Assembly (NCBI RefSeq): GCF_017814945.1
Contig: NZ_JAGIPX010000065.1
Location: 1-44,268, forward strand
Length of the DNA: 44,268 nucleotides
Direction: 5' to 3'
Source: Paraburkholderia sp. LEh10
Lineage (GTDB): Bacteria; Pseudomonadota; Gammaproteobacteria; Burkholderiales; Burkholderiaceae
Shown one piece after another: positions 24,878 to 32,240 of the stretch; the stretch's first letter is position 1; each line of letters begins with the position of its first letter. A program made the position numbers and the translations under genes. Under the pieces are notes generated by a model. The model was not told where the DNA came from. It made no database searches and saw nothing but the letters and a program-made list of their open reading frames with translations.

Positions 24878-25866
24878 CACGCCTCCCCATTGACGTCGAG
24901 TTTGCGCAACAGCGCCGGCGACGTCGAATAGTGTTCCCAGATGCCCGTATAGAACTGGTCGTAGAGTTCGATGAACAGATGTGTTTGCGCGCGCATGCGC
25001 CGCACGTCCGGGTCGGCGATCGCGGGAATGCGCGAGAAGATCTTGCGCGTCAGGCTGCCGTGGCCGCCGTGCAGATTGATATCCGAATGCGCCTTCACGG
25101 GCTTGAGCAGCGCAGGATCGACGCCGATCCGATACGCGGCGTCGAGGAAGGAATCCTGCTTGATATCCTTGCCTTCGAGAATGCCGAGCGTCGAAAAGAA
25201 GAACAGCGGATCGCTGTGCGCCCAGTACGCGAGCGCGTTGCATAGCGCCATGGTCTGCGGCAGCGGCACGGTGCACGCGAGATCTTCGCGCGTGACGCCC
25301 AAGGTGGTCAGCGCCTTGAGCAACAGTTCGTCGTGACCGTACTCTTCGGCGTAGAACTCGTTCATCGCGAGCCGCACGCCCGTATTCGCGACATACGAAA
25401 GAACAGGCGCGTCGAAATAGCTCTCGCGGAACAGAAAATGGTAGTTCTCCACGATCATCCCGTGGACAACGTTGAGCGGGATGTCGTCGCGCGTGGCCGC
25501 CGACGCGCACTTCTCCCAGAACACGTTCTTGTAGAGCGTGCAATACAGCAACTCGTTGGCGAGATCTTCGAGTTCGAGCAGCACGTCGAGGCCACTGCGG
25601 GCGAGCGCCGGCTTGACCGCACGCACCAGTTGCAGCTCCTTCAGACGGTCGAACACTTTCTGTTCATACGGCGAGTGGCGCGCCAGTACTTCTTCGGCCT
25701 TGATGCCCGAGCGCAATGCGCTGATGAGGGGCGCCGCGTCTTCACCGTCGACGGACGCCGGAAATTCGTATTGATGCTCGTCGTCTTCGATGACGAGCAA
25801 AGGCGACGTGCTGAGACACTTTCCCGCCAGCACAAACGCTTGTGGTTCAAAGATGTCGTCGATCAC
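24877..25866 (-). CDS. HDO-type diiron oxidase 1 with PqqD-like N-domain
   Basis: This codes 329 residues. The start is GTG at 25866 behind GGAGG (7-base spacing). Residues 20-85 form a PqqD/RRE-like fold (LLVIEDDEHQYEF, then LISALRSGIKAEEVLARH and VFDRLKELQLV). The HDO domain has E140-x-x-H143 (VENYHF), E175-x-x-H178 (EEYGHDE) and D262-x-x-x-H266 (SDINLHGGH), a full two-iron set. The segment TVPLPQTMAL is shared with oxidases 2 and 3. It is annotated in relatives as an iron-containing redox enzyme. The gene comes 46 bases after the small peptide gene, so it is the first enzyme of the cluster. Confidence 0.78.
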   Translation of the reverse strand: MIDDIFEPQAFVLAGKCLSTSPLLVIEDDEHQYEFPASVDGEDAAPLISALRSGIKAEEVLARHSPYEQKVFDRLKELQLVRAVKPALARSGLDVLLELEDLANELLYCTLYKNVFWEKCASAATRDDIPLNVVHGMIVENYHFLFRESYFDAPVLSYVANTGVRLAMNEFYAEEYGHDELLLKALTTLGVTREDLACTVPLPQTMALCNALAYWAHSDPLFFFSTLGILEGKDIKQDSFLDAAYRIGVDPALLKPVKAHSDINLHGGHGSLTRKIFSRIPAIADPDVRRMRAQTHLFIELYDQFYTGIWEHYSTSPALLRKLDVNGEA

Positions 25867-25912
25867 GACAGCCTCCGTTCGTGGCCGGCACGCGAAGGTG
25901 CCGGCGCATCTG

Positions 25913-26059
25913 TTACAGGTGAACGGGAATCAGCACGGGACGAGCCTTGCGCGGCTTGACGACGACGGTGACCTTCCTGTCTTCCTGGCGGTCCGATTGC
26001 ACCTGTGCCTGCGATTGCTGTTGCGGCTGAACTTGTTGAACCTGCGTTTGGGTCGTCAT
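25913..26059 (-). CDS. Candidate 48-residue precursor peptide
   Basis: The gene starts with ATG at 26059 behind a strong AAGGAG site (7-8-base spacing) and stops with TAA. Residues 1-27 are Gln-rich: 12 of the first 25 residues are Gln. Residues 28-48 are basic and hydrophobic: RKVTVVVKPRKAR, then a C-terminal PVLIPVHL. The peptide has no Cys and no membrane span. It lies directly upstream of three oxidases that seem to carry RRE-like domains, so I infer a leader (1-27) and core (28-48). The frame stays open upstream to about 26185 without a better start. It could instead be a small structural protein. Confidence 0.6.
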   Translation of the reverse strand: MTTQTQVQQVQPQQQSQAQVQSDRQEDRKVTVVVKPRKARPVLIPVHL

Positions 26060-26487
26060 TTTCAATCTCCTTCGGTTGGCGGTTAACTCTGCACTGCTTA
26101 ACAAGCTGTCCACGAACGTGGCCAGTTCTTTCGCACCCGGAGCCAGAAACCCAGAGCCGTGTGGCGGGCAGCATCGTCCCGCCACGGCGGCAGGTCGATG
26201 AACGCAACAGGCTTATATATGTAGCCCCGTTCTCCGTCGTGGATCCTGACACCGGGAGCGGCTTCTTTACGGTCCGGTTCCGGTTCAGTCAGACGTGTGT
26301 GTTTATCTGTTCGATGCCGTCTGCGCGGCAATCACTTCGTCATCGAAGGCGCGCCCGAGTGTCACACGGGCATCGCAGCCTGATGCTCCGACGCGCAAAA
26401 CGGGCGCTCCCGCAACGGGAGCGCACCTCAGGGTCGATATCACACTGGACGGTCCGGTTGGATTCTCGTTCGCGGCCGCCTTTCGAT
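26060..26487. other. Left part of the peptide-mocR intergenic region
   Basis: No gene is convincing here. It holds a TATATA run at 26214-26219 that could be a -10 for the peptide gene on the minus strand, though no -35 is clear. A perfect 9-bp inverted repeat, GCGCTCCCG, CAA, CGGGAGCGC, lies at 26404-26424 without a T tract. A 77-codon minus-strand frame at 26098-26331 has no family features. Confidence 0.35.
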
Positions 26488-26595
26488 GGTTTCTCTCAGG
26501 TTCGGTTCTCTCAGGTTCGGTTCTCTCAGGTTCGGTTCTCTCAGGTTCGGTTCTCTCAGGTTCGGTTTCTCTCAGGTTCGGTTTCTCTCAGGTTC
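26488..26595. repeat. 15/16-bp minisatellite, seven copies, upstream of mocR
   Basis: Seven head-to-tail units occur. Four 15-bp units GGTTCTCTCAGGTTC (26504-26563) are flanked by 16-bp units with one more T (26488-26503 and 26564-26595). The length change breaks any reading frame. Each unit contains two GGTTC half-elements. The array lies in the control region between the peptide gene and mocR. Confidence 0.92.
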
Positions 26596-26810
26596 TGCTG
26601 GGCCGTATCTGTTTGCACGGCCTCGGAAATTCGTTGGGTACAGTTTCGCTTTTGCAAATCACTTAAAGTGTTCGTTCGATTTCGCCAGCGTTCGGCGAAA
26701 ACACGAAATGTTAACCAAGTAACTGATTCATATGGTTTTTCAGGTAAAAATTCGTGCGAACAATTTAGCTCGTTGGGCCTATTGTTCCGGTAAACTGCGA
26801 TGACTGGAAT

Positions 26811-26863
26811 GAACACTTTCGATCAATTTGCGCGAAGTGTTCGGTGAACTTGCGCGAACACTT
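26811..26863. promoter_or_regulatory. MocR-type operator boxes between the peptide operon and its regulator
   Basis: Three copies of an 8-mer alternate in direction: GAACACTT at 26811-26818, AAGTGTTC at 26835-26842 and GAACACTT at 26856-26863. The last two sit in a perfect 10-bp inverted repeat GAAGTGTTCG / CGAACACTTC (26834-26843, 26855-26864). A further AAGTGTTCG lies at 26666-26674. Centre distances of 24 and 21 bases put the boxes on about the same helix face. MocR/GabR proteins are known to bind repeated boxes near their own promoters. Confidence 0.6.
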
Positions 26864-26925
26864 CTACAGCAGTATGGGACCGGAGTAAGCCGTTGAAGCA
26901 CCCACTCTGGTCGACAGGGAGGCGA

Positions 26926-28332
26926 ATGAAAATCACGCTCGACGTCGCAACCGCCACCCCGCTGACGGAACAGATCGTCGGCCAGGTGGAGGCGCTGATC
27001 CTTTCGCGCGAACTGCGCGTCGGCATGCGGCTGCCGTCCATCCGCAAATTCGCGGCTGAGCACAACATCAGCCGCTTCCCGGTTATCGAGGCCTACGACC
27101 GGCTCGCCACGCGCGGCTTGTTGCAGCCGAAGCACGGCTCGGGCTACTACGTCGCCGAGCAGTTCGAAAAGGCGCCGCGTGTGACGCGCGGGCTCGACGC
27201 GATCCGCGCCACGCCCGAATCCGACCAGATCCTGCGCCAGTTCGAGCGGCCCGACGAGGTGCTGAACCTGTCGATCGGCTTTATTCCCGAGGCGTGGCGC
27301 GATGTCGAAGGCATTGCGCAGGCGATCCGCCAGGCGTCGCGCAGCGATGCCCGCAGCCTGATCGACTACGCGATCCCGCAAGGCGACCCGGTGCTGCGCC
27401 TGCAGATCGAACAACGTCTCGCTTTCGTCGGCGTCGCGGCGGAGCCACAGAACATCATGGTGACGAACAGCGCAAGCGAGGCGCTCGACCTCGTCGTGCG
27501 GATGCTGCTCAAGCCGGGCGACACCGTGTTCGTCGAAGATCCCGGCTACTTCAACCTGTTCGGCCTGCTCAAGCTGCAGGGCATCGAGCTGGTCGGCGTG
27601 CCGCGCCTGTCCACGGGCCCGGACATCGACGCGATCGAAGCGCTGCTCAGAGAGCACCGGCCCAAGCTCTTTTTCGTCAACACGGTCTTTCACAACCCGA
27701 CGGGCACGAACATCGCGCCTCACGTCGGCTTCCGGCTGCTGCAACTCGCGCAGGAGCACGACTTCATGATCGTCGAAGACGATGTCTATGCGGATTTCCA
27801 GGCCATCCCGACGCAGCGGCTCGCGTCGCTCGACCGGCTCACGCGCGTCGTGTACATCGGCGGCTTTTCGAAGAGCCTGTCGTCGTCGCTGAGGCTCGGC
27901 TATATCGCCGCCGAATCCGGGCTCGTCAAGCATTTCGTCGAGGTGAAGGCGCTCACGAGTCTCGGCGGCACGCGCTTTAGCGAGCGCGTCGTGGCCGCGC
28001 TGCTCGAGCGCGGCACCTATCGCAAGCATCTGGAGCGCTTGCGCCGGCGCGTGAACGGCGCCATTTCGACTGCGGTGGAGCTACTCGCCCAACTGGGCTG
28101 GGAAGTGTTCGACGAGCCCTGCGGCGGCACGCTGGTGTGGGCGCGCGTGCCCGGCGTGCCGAACTCCGAAGTGTTCGTCCCGGAAGCGGCGCGCGCCGGC
28201 ATAACGGTGCAGCCGGGCAGCTACTACCGACCGCACGGCGAGCCGACGCCGTGGGTTCGCTTCAATACCGCGTATCTCGACAACGAGCGGGCGACGGGCT
28301 TCCTGCGCCGCGCGGCAGCGATGGGCGGTTGA
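26926..28332 (+). CDS. MocR/GabR-family PLP-dependent transcriptional regulator
   Basis: This codes 468 residues. The ATG at 26926 follows a GGGAGG site; a TTG at 26893 would add 11 residues. Residues 10-78 are a GntR winged helix (LTEQIVGQVEALILSRELRVGMRLPSIRKFAAEHNISR and GLLQPKHGSGYYV). The rest is an aminotransferase fold (VTNSASEALDLVVRMLL, HNPTGTNIAPH, EDDVYADF) with PLP-binding Lys316 in GGFSKSLSSSLR. Such regulators sense an amine or PLP adduct. It is divergent from the peptide-oxidase-aminotransferase operon, which it probably controls. The stop codon lies within the first unit of a 13-bp repeat. Confidence 0.88.
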   Translation: MKITLDVATATPLTEQIVGQVEALILSRELRVGMRLPSIRKFAAEHNISRFPVIEAYDRLATRGLLQPKHGSGYYVAEQFEKAPRVTRGLDAIRATPESDQILRQFERPDEVLNLSIGFIPEAWRDVEGIAQAIRQASRSDARSLIDYAIPQGDPVLRLQIEQRLAFVGVAAEPQNIMVTNSASEALDLVVRMLLKPGDTVFVEDPGYFNLFGLLKLQGIELVGVPRLSTGPDIDAIEALLREHRPKLFFVNTVFHNPTGTNIAPHVGFRLLQLAQEHDFMIVEDDVYADFQAIPTQRLASLDRLTRVVYIGGFSKSLSSSLRLGYIAAESGLVKHFVEVKALTSLGGTRFSERVVAALLERGTYRKHLERLRRRVNGAISTAVELLAQLGWEVFDEPCGGTLVWARVPGVPNSEVFVPEAARAGITVQPGSYYRPHGEPTPWVRFNTAYLDNERATGFLRRAAAMGG

Positions 28333-28387
28333 TCCGGGCAGTTGATTCGGGCGGTTGATTCGGGCAGTTGATTCGGGCAGTTGATTC
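28323..28387. repeat. 13-bp tandem repeat, five copies, over the mocR stop codon
   Basis: Units GGGCAGTTGATTC, with variants GGGCGGTTGATCC and GGGCGGTTGATTC, repeat five times. The mocR stop TGA lies in the first unit. Every unit carries a TGA, so the repeat may have grown from the gene end. The rest of 28388-28530 holds no gene that I can see. Confidence 0.9.
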
Positions 28388-28530
28388 GGGCGCCGCGCCG
28401 TGCCGAGCGACGCTGCTGCGCCCGTCGCGCGGCAGGGTCACAGCCGCGATGGACAGGTTCGAGCGCACAGGCGGCGGTGATTGCGCGCCCCGCGGCGGCC
28501 GCACGCAGGCTCAGCCAAGCTTGGCCAGAT

Positions 28531-29235
28531 TCAACCGCCCTGCTGCCGCCCGAGCCGTGCACGCGCTTCGCTGACGCTCTCGAACCGGTCGTCTTCGTCG
28601 TTGAAGACGGAGATGCGTCCGTGGCCGATGTCGTAGACCCAGCCCTGCACGTCGAGCCGTTTTTGCGCGAGCCGCCCCGCTACGGACGGATGCGTGCGCA
28701 GATGCATCAGCTGCAGCCGGATGTTCTCCTCGACGAGCGCCTGCACCAGATGATCGCTGTCGACATTGCGCGCCTGCACGACACTACGCGCCGTTGCCGC
28801 GTTGCGCAGCCACGCATTGACGGTCGGCATCTCTTCCGCCGTCATCGGCGCTGTGCCCGCGAGGCCGCGCATCGCGCCGCAATCGCTGTGTCCGCACACC
28901 ACGATTTGCCGCACGTTCAGCGCCAGCACCGCATATTCGACGACGGCCGACACGCCGCCCAGCATCTCGCCGTAAGCGGGGACGATATTACCGATATTGC
29001 GGCACACGAAGAGTTCGCCGGGATGGGTCTGCGTAATCATTTCCGGCGACACGCGCGAGTCGGCGCAGGTGATGAACAGCGTGTGCGGCGCCTGGCCTTG
29101 CGCGAGACTTTCGAACAGTGCCTGCGTGGCGGGAAAGACGTCGTCACTGAACTGCTCGACGCCGTCCAGGAGGTGCAGCAGATCCGACTTCGCCGGGTCG
29201 CGAAGCCGCCGGGTGTTGGGCATATCGTCCGACAT
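28531..29235 (-). CDS. Beta-carbonic anhydrase
   Basis: This codes 234 residues. The enzyme interconverts carbon dioxide and bicarbonate in the cytoplasm. Zinc and active-site motifs are CADSRVSPEMI (Cys, Asp, Arg) and VVCGHSDCGAMRG (His and Cys ligands), with the conserved GELFVCRNIGNIVP between them. Length and order fit prokaryotic beta-class enzymes. It stands alone on the minus strand, between the mocR end and the Fur-family gene. No sulfate permease-type bicarbonate transporter is attached. Confidence 0.93.
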   Translation of the reverse strand: MSDDMPNTRRLRDPAKSDLLHLLDGVEQFSDDVFPATQALFESLAQGQAPHTLFITCADSRVSPEMITQTHPGELFVCRNIGNIVPAYGEMLGGVSAVVEYAVLALNVRQIVVCGHSDCGAMRGLAGTAPMTAEEMPTVNAWLRNAATARSVVQARNVDSDHLVQALVEENIRLQLMHLRTHPSVAGRLAQKRLDVQGWVYDIGHGRISVFNDEDDRFESVSEARARLGRQQGG

Positions 29236-29362
29236 GAGGCTTTGTCCCTTCGTAGCGCATCGAGTTGATGGATGAAGGAGTGTACGACGGGATGGCGTCA
29301 GCGATCAGTCACAACTGCGTGCAGGCAAGCCATGCCGGCCTCATGCGCGCGAGCGGCGCGCC

Positions 29363-29407
29363 AATAAAAGAAGCCCCGGCCGGACGTGATCGGAGCGGCG
29401 CGGGGCT
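29363..29407 (-). terminator. Distal minus-strand terminator candidate
   Basis: On the minus strand the stem AGCCCCG ... CGGGGCT (29401-29407 with 29372-29378) is followed by TTCTTTTATT. It lies between the carbonic anhydrase start region and the Fur-family gene. It may be a second stop for transcription coming from the Fur-family gene. Confidence 0.45.
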
Positions 29408-29476
29408 CGACAAAAAAGCTCGCCTGTTCTCAAGAGGCGGGTCCACGTTACCCGCGTCAAAAAAACCGATCAATCG

Positions 29477-29513
29477 AAAAAAACCCCGGTCGCCGGGTTC
29501 CGGGCGACCGGGG
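29477..29513 (-). terminator. Terminator of the Fur-family gene
   Basis: On the minus strand a long GC-rich stem of 11 bp (CCCCGGTCGCC with GGCGACCGGGG, 29484-29513) is followed by seven Ts. It lies about 170 bases after the Fur-family stop codon. Confidence 0.8.
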
Positions 29514-29681
29514 GAAGCTCTCTCGCGCGCGAAGGGAAGCATCGCGCACAGGAATCACTGTAGCCGTTCGCGCGCGGTGGATTAATCACCCGCGCGGAAA
29601 CGGTCCTTTCCAGGCCGCGCAAACGCCCGCGATCGACGCATCCACGCAACCGCGCGCGATGCGTTCGCGACCATCCCGCCG

Positions 29682-30149
29682 TCATCTCGCGCGAGCTCGC
29701 GGCGGATGCGCACGCGCCGCGCAATCGGCGCAGATGCCCTGCAACGCGAGCGCCCTGCCGTCGAAGCGCAGCCCGAACTTCTTCGCGATTGCATTGCGGC
29801 GGCGGTTGATCGCCGGGTCGGAGAATTCCTCGACGCGGCCGCACACGACACACACGAGGTGATCATGCGGCTTGCCCGTATTCAGTTCATAGAGGCTGTG
29901 ATGCTTGCCAAGCGGCACGCTCGCGACAAAGCCCGCCTCGACCAGTTGGTTGAGCACGCGGTAAGTGGTGGACAGATTCATCCGCTCGCCGTGCGCGGCG
30001 ATACGCCGATGAATCTCTTCCGCGCTGAAATGGCCGTGCTCCGCGTGCTGCAGATAGTCGAGCACGGCGATCTGCGCCGCCGTGCCTAACAGGCCGGCGC
30101 GCTTGAGCACGTCGACGGGATGTGTGGGGGGGCGTGAACGAGGCGGCAT
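29682..30149 (-). CDS. Fur-family metal-responsive regulator
   Basis: This codes 155 residues. Residues 1-85 are the winged-helix domain (LKRAGLLGTAAQIAVLDYLQ, FSAEEIHRRI, NLSTTYRVLNQLVEAGFV). The dimer domain has SLYELNTGKPHDHLVCVVCGRVEEF and a closing CADC, so two Cys-x-x-Cys pairs make a structural zinc site. The HDHL stretch is the metal-sensing region. The subgroup (Fur, Zur or PerR) cannot be fixed; the main betaproteobacterial Fur is usually shorter at the C-terminus, so this may be a second family member. A Fur-like box lies upstream. Confidence 0.88.
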   Translation of the reverse strand: MPPRSRPPTHPVDVLKRAGLLGTAAQIAVLDYLQHAEHGHFSAEEIHRRIAAHGERMNLSTTYRVLNQLVEAGFVASVPLGKHHSLYELNTGKPHDHLVCVVCGRVEEFSDPAINRRRNAIAKKFGLRFDGRALALQGICADCAARAHPPRARAR

Positions 30150-30227
30150 GCGCAGCCGTTCTGCATCGAATCGAGGGAACCGGCTTTCAGCCTATGACAT
30201 CGCCCCGGACATTTCCGGAACCTAGTT

Positions 30228-30244
30228 GATTGCGATTCGCATTC
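30228..30244. promoter_or_regulatory. Fur-like box upstream of the Fur-family gene
   Basis: GATTGCGATTCGCATTC is symmetric at 14 of 17 positions and resembles a GC-shifted Fur box (7-1-7 type). It lies 79 bases before the start codon at 30149, so it probably serves autoregulation. The rest of 30150-30327 shows nothing further. Confidence 0.5.
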
Positions 30245-30327
30245 GACGGAATGGCCGCGCCGCCGACGAAGCGCCACGCGCGCAACACAACGCGCGCGTG
30301 GCCTGCGCGCGGCCGACAAAGGAAAAA

Positions 30328-31392
30328 TCAGCGCGAACGATCGCGCGCGGGCGCGTCGCCGCGACGCGCAACGTGATGTGCAGCGCGATGCCGGGCGGCC
30401 CCCAGCATGGACTTCTCGTGCCACGCGTTGCGCCGGTTGCGCACCACCTCGGCCGCCTGCCACGACGCGAGCGCGGCGCAGCCGAACACGACCTCGCGCA
30501 TGCGCTTGACGATCGCAAGCGACAGAGCCGTCTGCTCATCGACGCCGAACATCCGCGCGAGCAGCACGACCACGGCCTCCTGCACGCCGAGCCCCGACGG
30601 CACGAAAAACGCGCCCTGGCGCGCCGCCTGAGTGAGCGCCTCGACGGCAATGGCGCCCCCGATCGAAACGGGATGCCCCAGCATCCACAGCGCGAGATAC
30701 ACCTCCGACGCGCCCATCAGATAGCCGGCAAACTGCCAGACAAACGCGCGCAGCAACAGGCGCGGTTCACGCAGCAGCGTGTCGATGGCGGCGTCGAGCC
30801 GCTCGCCGAGCATGGGCTGCGCGCCCCAATGCGCGCTCATCGGCAGACGCGCCGACCAGCGCTCGAGCGCGCGAAAGAGCCCGCCACGACGCAGCAGCAC
30901 GAACACCACGATGGGCAGCGGCAACGACAGCAACAACGCCGCGCCGATCGTCACGAGCAGATCGTCGTGCCCTGTCTGCGCGAGGACCAGCACGAGGCCG
31001 AGCGCGGCGAACACATACTGCACGCCCAACGTCACCAGCACTTCGACGATCACGGACGCGCCCACGACACTCGCATCGCCGACCCGCCAGCGCGCCAGCC
31101 GCACGCCGACGAACTCGCCGCCGATGCTCGCCACGGGCAACAGCCGGCTCACCGCCTCGCGCACGGTCGCGACCCACCACAGGTACATCAGCGACGCCCG
31201 CTTGCCGAGCAGCAGCCACCATGCCAGCGCGTCGAGCAGAAGCGGCAGTGCATGCAGCGGCACGAGCCACAGCAGCACGAAACCCGCCGAACCCACGGCA
31301 TTCAGCACGTCGCCCATGCCGCCATGCAGCGCGAGCGCGATCAGCACCGCGATGCCCACGGGCAAACCTAACCATCTGAGCCACTTCATCAT
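30328..31392 (-). CDS. hpnL: HpnL, hopanoid-associated flippase-like membrane protein
   Basis: This codes 354 residues with about eight predicted membrane spans of the lysylphosphatidylglycerol synthase TM/UPF0104 type. Marks are REAVSRLLPVASIGGEFVGVRLARW and QAARQGAFFVPSGLGVQEAVVVLLARMFG. HpnL members are found with hopanoid genes and are thought to act in hopanoid handling across the inner membrane. Its start overlaps the hpnK stop as ATGA, so it is the last gene of hpnI-J-K-L. The C-terminal basic tail of about 35 residues is variable. Confidence 0.87.
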   Translation of the reverse strand: MMKWLRWLGLPVGIAVLIALALHGGMGDVLNAVGSAGFVLLWLVPLHALPLLLDALAWWLLLGKRASLMYLWWVATVREAVSRLLPVASIGGEFVGVRLARWRVGDASVVGASVIVEVLVTLGVQYVFAALGLVLVLAQTGHDDLLVTIGAALLLSLPLPIVVFVLLRRGGLFRALERWSARLPMSAHWGAQPMLGERLDAAIDTLLREPRLLLRAFVWQFAGYLMGASEVYLALWMLGHPVSIGGAIAVEALTQAARQGAFFVPSGLGVQEAVVVLLARMFGVDEQTALSLAIVKRMREVVFGCAALASWQAAEVVRNRRNAWHEKSMLGAARHRAAHHVARRGDAPARDRSR

Positions 31393-32240
31393 ACGTAAGG
31401 CCGCTGCGAGAACACATCGGCGAATCCGCCGGTGATGGCCCCGCTCGCGGCAATAGCCGATGCGACACGCTCGGACAGCAACGCATCGAGTTCGTCGCTG
31501 TGCCGGTACGTCTGCATCGTGGGCGTGATCGCCCCTTCCCCGGCCACGGCCGGATGACTGTAAATCTCGCCGACGCCTTCAGGCAGCCGCGCGAGCGCGG
31601 CGAGCAGCGCCGCCTCGTCCATGTTTCCCGTCTGCGACATGCCGACCACGTAATCGTTGTGCGCAATCCCTGCATTATCCAACTGCTTGCGCACGCGGGC
31701 CATCCAGGGCTTGATCCAGCGCGGCGCGCCGGGCTCGTACGGCAGGCGCATCGCCCGCAGCCCATATTCGCTGCCCACTTCGATGATCAGCGCGAGCACG
31801 GTCGGATGCAGATGAAAGTGCTTGTGCGTGTTCACGTGATCGAGCTTGAGGCCCGTGCGCGCGAACGCCTGGAATTGCGCGCGGATTTCCGCTTTCAGCT
31901 GACGGCGCACTTCCGGCACGAGGAAAAAGCGCAAGCCGTCGCGCACCATCCGGTCGCCGAGCCGGCCTTGCCGGTTGACGAGCGCCGGGATCAGATGGGT
32001 CGCGAGTATCGGCACGCCGTCGGCCAGCACGATATGCAAGCCCACCCGCAAGGTCGGATTGCGCTGCGCGCGGCGCACGGCATCGGCAGCGGCGGGCGCC
32101 GACACCATCAGGCTCGCCGCCGTCAGCACTCCGTTCTGATGCGCGCGCTCGACGGCTTCGTTGATCCGCGGATGCAGACCGAAGTCGTCGGCCGTCACGA
32201 TCAGCGCGCGTCGCGGTTTGTGCGCCGCGCCCGGCGTCAT
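31389..32240 (-). CDS. hpnK: HpnK, YdjC/ChbG-type deacetylase of hopanoid synthesis
   Basis: This codes 283 residues of the YdjC/ChbG polysaccharide-deacetylase-like fold. The metal motif is seen in VTADDFGLHPRINEAVERAHQNG (paired Asp) and in DHVNTHKHFHLHPTV (His ligands). In hopanoid synthesis HpnK removes the acetyl group from the N-acetylglucosaminyl bacteriohopanetetrol made by HpnI. The gene overlaps hpnJ and hpnL by 4 bases each, so the three are coupled. Confidence 0.92.
   Translation of the reverse strand: MTPGAAHKPRRALIVTADDFGLHPRINEAVERAHQNGVLTAASLMVSAPAAADAVRRAQRNPTLRVGLHIVLADGVPILATHLIPALVNRQGRLGDRMVRDGLRFFLVPEVRRQLKAEIRAQFQAFARTGLKLDHVNTHKHFHLHPTVLALIIEVGSEYGLRAMRLPYEPGAPRWIKPWMARVRKQLDNAGIAHNDYVVGMSQTGNMDEAALLAALARLPEGVGEIYSHPAVAGEGAITPTMQTYRHSDELDALLSERVASAIAASGAITGGFADVFSQRPYV

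Noticed and set aside
22347..25866. Fragin- or mangotoxin-type (ham/mgo) signal pathway
   Set aside because: Those loci also have HDO proteins but need an NRPS and an AurF-like N-oxygenase, which are absent here.
25913..26185. A 90-codon version of the precursor peptide starting upstream
   Set aside because: No ribosome site exists at the upstream starts, whereas the ATG at 26059 has AAGGAG at good spacing.
26098..26331. 77-codon minus-strand frame in the control region of the peptide cluster
   Set aside because: No ribosome site, no family pattern, and Arg-rich composition typical of a chance frame.
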